Origin: Chitinophaga rhizophila
GTDB taxonomy: Bacteria > Bacteroidota > Bacteroidia > Chitinophagales > Chitinophagaceae
Assembly (NCBI RefSeq): GCF_019492185.1
Contig: NZ_JAICCF010000007.1
Coordinates: 1-64,000, forward strand
Reading direction: 5' to 3'
Length of the DNA stretch: 64,000 nucleotides
In this document: in pieces, positions 60,790-64,000 of the stretch
How the letters are laid out: every line of letters starts with the position of its first letter
Numbering within the stretch: the first letter of the stretch is position 1
Translations under genes and position numbers: made by a program
The notes under the pieces: generated by a model
The model's database searches: none
Told to the model about the DNA's origin: nothing
What the model saw: the letters and a program-made list of their open reading frames with translations, nothing else

Positions 60790-61914
60790 ATGAGTGAAAA
60801 AGATAATAATGCCCAGCACTTCCTTGACCTTATCCGTCAATCCAGGAAAGGGAAGTTTAAGATATATATCGGCATGAGCGCCGGCGTAGGTAAGACCTTC
60901 CGTATGCTACAGGAGGCCAGGACATTGTTGCGCAATGGTGTAGATATTAAGATTGCCTATATCGAGACACACAACCGGGCAGAGACACATGCACTGCTGG
61001 AGGGGCTACCTATCATACCGCGTCGGGAGCTGTTCTATAAAGGTAAAGCACTGGAAGAACTGGATATGCAGGCCGTGTTGAACCTCCATCCGGAAGTGGT
61101 GATAATAGACGAACTGGCGCATAGCAATATAGAAGGGAGTAAGAACGAAAAGCGGTGGCAGGATGTAATGGAAATACTGGAAGCCGGGATCAACGTGATC
61201 AGCGCCGTGAATATTCAGCATATTGAAGGATTGCAGGAGGAAGTGAAGAATATCACTGGTGTGGATGTTGCAGAGCGTATTCCCGACCTGGTACTGCAAC
61301 AGGCAGACGAAGTGGTGAATATAGACCTGACCGCCGATGAATTGATTACCCGTTTGAAGGAAGGCAAGATATACACTGCGGATAAGATAGCTGTAGCCAT
61401 GAAGAACTTCTTCCAGCCGGAAAGGATACTCCAGCTGCGGGAACTGGCCCTGAAAGAAGTCGCTACGCAGGTAGAAAGGAAGATCGAGTCTTCCCTCCCG
61501 CGTACTGCTCACCCGAGAAATGAACGCTTTCTTGCGTGCATCAGCAGTAATCATGTTATTGCAAAGAAAGTGATCAGGAAGACAGCCCGGCTGGCCGCCT
61601 ACTATCAATCGAAGTGGTTTGTATTGTATGTGGAAACGCCGAAAGAAGATAGTGCGCGGATTGGGTTAGCACAGCAACGGCACCTGATCAACAATTTCAA
61701 AATGGCTATGGAACTGGGAGGAGAAGTCGTAAAGGTAAAAAACAGTAATATTGCCAAAAGTATTATGCAGATAGCCGATGAGAAAAAGGTAACCACCATT
61801 TGCCTCGGCAAGCCTCACCTGAACGTGATGGGTATGCTGTTGAATACGGCCGTATTTTCACAGCTGCTGGGCAAGTTGTCTGAATCGGATATTGACATTA
61901 TAATTCTTTCCTGA
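60790..61914 (+). CDS. kdpD: KdpD N-terminal sensor protein (KdpD + Usp domains, no kinase)
   Basis: 374 aa. KdpD domain (about 20-230) with Walker A 'GMSAGVGKT' (28-36), Walker B 'VVIIDELAHSN', and 'DVMEILEAGINVISAVNIQH'. A universal-stress-protein-like domain follows (about 245-374, ending 'SQLLGKLSESDIDIIILS'). E. coli KdpD is about 890 aa and continues with four transmembrane helices, GAF and kinase domains; these are absent here. The next gene starts 1 bp after the stop and encodes a membrane kinase, so the sensor is split into two polypeptides. Confidence 0.93.
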   Translation: MSEKDNNAQHFLDLIRQSRKGKFKIYIGMSAGVGKTFRMLQEARTLLRNGVDIKIAYIETHNRAETHALLEGLPIIPRRELFYKGKALEELDMQAVLNLHPEVVIIDELAHSNIEGSKNEKRWQDVMEILEAGINVISAVNIQHIEGLQEEVKNITGVDVAERIPDLVLQQADEVVNIDLTADELITRLKEGKIYTADKIAVAMKNFFQPERILQLRELALKEVATQVERKIESSLPRTAHPRNERFLACISSNHVIAKKVIRKTARLAAYYQSKWFVLYVETPKEDSARIGLAQQRHLINNFKMAMELGGEVVKVKNSNIAKSIMQIADEKKVTTICLGKPHLNVMGMLLNTAVFSQLLGKLSESDIDIIILS

Positions 61915-61915
61915 C

Positions 61916-63616
61916 ATGCGCCTGAAGACCAAATTAAGCATCGGCATCGGATTTCTTTTTATTGCTATATTGATCTCTGGTATACTGGGCATCTACTCAA
62001 TACACCAGCTGAAGAAAGACGCGCGTCTTATACTGGAAAACAACTATGAAACACTGGTATACAGCAATAATATGCTGGCGCTGATGGACAGAGTACCTTT
62101 TGACTCAGCCGTACTCAGGATGTTTGAGACGAACCTCGCCAAACAGGAGGCCAATATTACGGAACCGGGAGAAGGAGCAGCAACAGGCGCTGTGAGAGAC
62201 CTATTTGAACAACTGCGGCATGACCCTGACAATGATTCCCTCCAGAGCATTATCCGTAGAAAGATATACCAGATCAATACAGCTAACCAGGAGGCCATAC
62301 TCCGTAAGAACTTACAGGCTGAAAGCAATGCACAACGGTTCAGCAACTTCACTATGTTCATCTTCGGATTCCTGGCACTGATTGCATTTACCCTGGCAGT
62401 TAACTTCCCGGGTATTATCAGCGAACCGGTAAAATCGCTCTCAGACGGTATTAAAGCTATTGTGAATAAGGATTATTCCAAACGTATCAGGATATCCCAA
62501 CACGATGAATTTGGTGAACTGGCCCAGGCATTTAATAGCATGGCCGAGAAGCTGGATGAGTACGAGCATAGTAATCTGGCGAAAATCAAGTTTGAGAAAC
62601 GCCGTATTGATACTATTATCAATCAGATGAATGATGGCATTATCGGCCTGGATGAGAACAGAAAGCTATTGTTTCTGAACAAGGTAGCAGAAAAGCTGCT
62701 GGGACTGCGGGAGGTAGAGATCATGGGGCAGTACGCACCGGATATAGCCCTGCATAATGACCTGATGCGTAGTTTGCTGAAGACAGAGAGTACCAATAAG
62801 GAACTGAAGATATTTGCAGACCAGAAAGAGAGCTATTTCCACCTGGACATCCTGCATGTATCCAGCAATGATAAAGTGATCGGACAGGTGATTGTACTAC
62901 GTAATATTACACCATTCCATGAATTGAATGAGGCTAAGACCAACTTTATTGCCACCATATCACACGAGCTTAAAACACCGATTGCGTCAATTAAGATGAG
63001 TGCACAGCTGCTGACAGACGAGCGCATAGGTGATGTCAACAAAGAACAGGAAGAGCTGGTAAAGAGTATTGCTGATGATGCTAACCGCCTGCTGAAGATT
63101 ACCAGTGAGTTGCTGAACATCAGCCAGGTAGAGACAGGTCATATACAGCTGAAAATTGAGCCAGTATACCCGGATATTATTATAGATAATGCGGCTAATA
63201 CCGTTAGTGCGCTGGCACAGCAAAAGAACATTACTATCCGTATACATCAGCATACCAACGGACAGCAGATCTTGACGGACCCGGAGAAGACAGCCTGGGT
63301 ACTAACTAATTTCCTGACTAATGCGGTGAAATACTCGCCAGAAGAAGGCGAGATTGAACTGACTACCAATGTGAAGGAAGACAATGTGGAGTTTGTAGTT
63401 ACAGATCATGGAAGGGGTATTGAAGAGCGGTATCTCTCCCGCATATTTGACCGTTACTTTAAAGTACCGGGTACACCGGAGAAGGTAGGTACGGGTTTGG
63501 GCTTATCCATTTCCCGTGAATTTATAGAGGCGCAGGGAGGAAAGATCTGGGTGGACAGCAAATTGGGAGAAGGAAGTACGTTCGGATTCAGTCTACCATT
63601 GTATAAGGTAGTTTAA
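61916..63616 (+). CDS. Transmembrane histidine kinase of the Kdp locus
   Basis: 566 aa. TM1 (about 8-30), an extracytoplasmic helical segment (about 31-143), TM2 (about 144-168), HAMP (to about 222), PAS ('IINQMNDGIIGLDENRKLLF'), HisKA with His350 ('FIATISHELKTPIASIKMS'), and HATPase with 'TNFLTNAVKYSP', 'DHGRGIEE' and 'GTGLGLSIS'. The topology is not that of the KdpD C-terminus (no four-helix block). It is translationally close-coupled to the KdpD-Usp gene and probably phosphorylates the NtrC-type regulator at 52987; the pairing is inferred. Confidence 0.92.
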   Translation: MRLKTKLSIGIGFLFIAILISGILGIYSIHQLKKDARLILENNYETLVYSNNMLALMDRVPFDSAVLRMFETNLAKQEANITEPGEGAATGAVRDLFEQLRHDPDNDSLQSIIRRKIYQINTANQEAILRKNLQAESNAQRFSNFTMFIFGFLALIAFTLAVNFPGIISEPVKSLSDGIKAIVNKDYSKRIRISQHDEFGELAQAFNSMAEKLDEYEHSNLAKIKFEKRRIDTIINQMNDGIIGLDENRKLLFLNKVAEKLLGLREVEIMGQYAPDIALHNDLMRSLLKTESTNKELKIFADQKESYFHLDILHVSSNDKVIGQVIVLRNITPFHELNEAKTNFIATISHELKTPIASIKMSAQLLTDERIGDVNKEQEELVKSIADDANRLLKITSELLNISQVETGHIQLKIEPVYPDIIIDNAANTVSALAQQKNITIRIHQHTNGQQILTDPEKTAWVLTNFLTNAVKYSPEEGEIELTTNVKEDNVEFVVTDHGRGIEERYLSRIFDRYFKVPGTPEKVGTGLGLSISREFIEAQGGKIWVDSKLGEGSTFGFSLPLYKVV

Positions 63617-63687
63617 GCCCAGGTACCAGCCGGTGGTATCAACTATTGGTGATATTGGGGTATTACCCGGCCTGGGGTAAAAGCAAA

Positions 63688-63715
63688 ACCCCGGATAGCA
63701 TGTGCCATACGGGGT
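63688..63715. terminator. Bidirectional hairpin between the Kdp kinase and the thioesterase
   Basis: ACCCCG...CGGGGT outer arms with inner AT/AT and GCA/TGC pairs around a 2-nt loop (two mismatches). It sits between two convergent genes, 72 bp after one stop and 24 bp after the other, so it can serve both. Confidence 0.55.
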
Positions 63716-63738
63716 AGTTAACTGTAACTAAATAACAT

Positions 63739-64000
63739 TTATTTGAGTGTAGCAACATCCAGTTTGGGAGCATCCTTCACTTTTTCGGCCATTTCAGCAG
63801 GCAGATAGGGCCGACCGCCGGTAGCAGCTACACAGGTACCGGTAAATACTGCTGTGGTCATTACTTTCCCATTGAGGATAATAGACTGTTTGAAATGCAG
63901 TCTTGGTTGTCCGCCGGCATCAGCAAATAACTCACACGTAACGGTAAATTCGTCATCTTTTTTCAGAGAGCGCAGGAACTTGAGGGTATACTGAGATAGT
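63739..64000 (-). CDS. Acyl-CoA thioesterase-like hotdog protein (partial, cut by window edge)
   Basis: Only the C-terminal 86 codons are inside the window. They read '...QYTLKFLRSLKKDDEFTVT', 'QPRLHFKQSIILNGKVMTTA', 'GTCVAATGGRPYLPAEM' and end in 'KLDVATLK'. This is the second half of a 4-hydroxybenzoyl-CoA-thioesterase-like hotdog domain (YbgC/FcbC type). Such enzymes hydrolyse acyl-CoA. The catalytic N-terminal part lies outside, so the assignment rests on the C-terminal strands. Confidence 0.7.
   Translation of the reverse strand, partial: LSQYTLKFLRSLKKDDEFTVTCELFADAGGQPRLHFKQSIILNGKVMTTAVFTGTCVAATGGRPYLPAEMAEKVKDAPKLDVATLK

Overview
The window looks like a chromosomal segment of a Bacteroidetes, most likely a Chitinophagaceae/Chitinophaga-type bacterium. 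The support is a SusC/SusD pair, a PorP/SprF protein with a type IX secretion (T9SS) type B sorting domain next door, promoters of the Bacteroidetes TAnnTTTG type (-33 TTTG, -7 TAnnTTTG), and general gene style. No tRNA, rRNA, IS element, phage gene or CRISPR array was seen.

Left part (1-24 kb). A susCD pair on the minus strand, closed by a hairpin terminator, is followed by a long intergenic stretch, a small secreted CBM6-like protein, and a CheB-like methylesterase with a separate CheR/PAS/histidine-kinase giant. Then come a scramblase/LURP-like protein, a 43-aa membrane peptide, an S15/CocE-type hydrolase, an Asp-nucleophile alpha/beta hydrolase, the relic of a sugar-phosphate isomerase, and a CobW/COG0523 metal-chaperone GTPase whose promoter contains a Zur-like palindrome. 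A subtilisin-like lipoprotein and an acyltransferase - LytS-type kinase - LytTR regulator operon complete this part.

Centre (22-52 kb). One operon on the minus strand encodes a 9286-residue surface protein (27.9 kb), a PorP/SprF partner and a TPR/PD40 protein. The giant has a signal peptide, DUF11, PKD-like and Ig-like domains, about 80 tandem cadherin-like ('tandem-95') repeats, another DUF11 domain and a C-terminal T9SS type B sorting domain. Inside it, 52 consecutive periods are exactly 285 bp. Long identical tracts displaced by 1, 3, 7 and 9 units show that the array is being homogenised by recombination. Together the three genes look like a very large adhesin with its own export/anchoring partners, comparable to SprB-SprF of gliding flavobacteria.

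Right part (52-64 kb). An NtrC-type sigma-54 response regulator, an interrupted DUF1223-like gene, and a complete Kdp potassium-pump locus lie here: a 119-aa leader protein, two tiny membrane peptides of which the second is KdpF, KdpA, KdpB and KdpC. They are followed by a GNAT acetyltransferase, a KdpD sensor half without kinase domains, and a separate transmembrane histidine kinase. The classic KdpD kinase/KdpE regulator is therefore split into three genes, with an NtrC-like protein probably replacing KdpE. The window ends inside a hotdog thioesterase gene.
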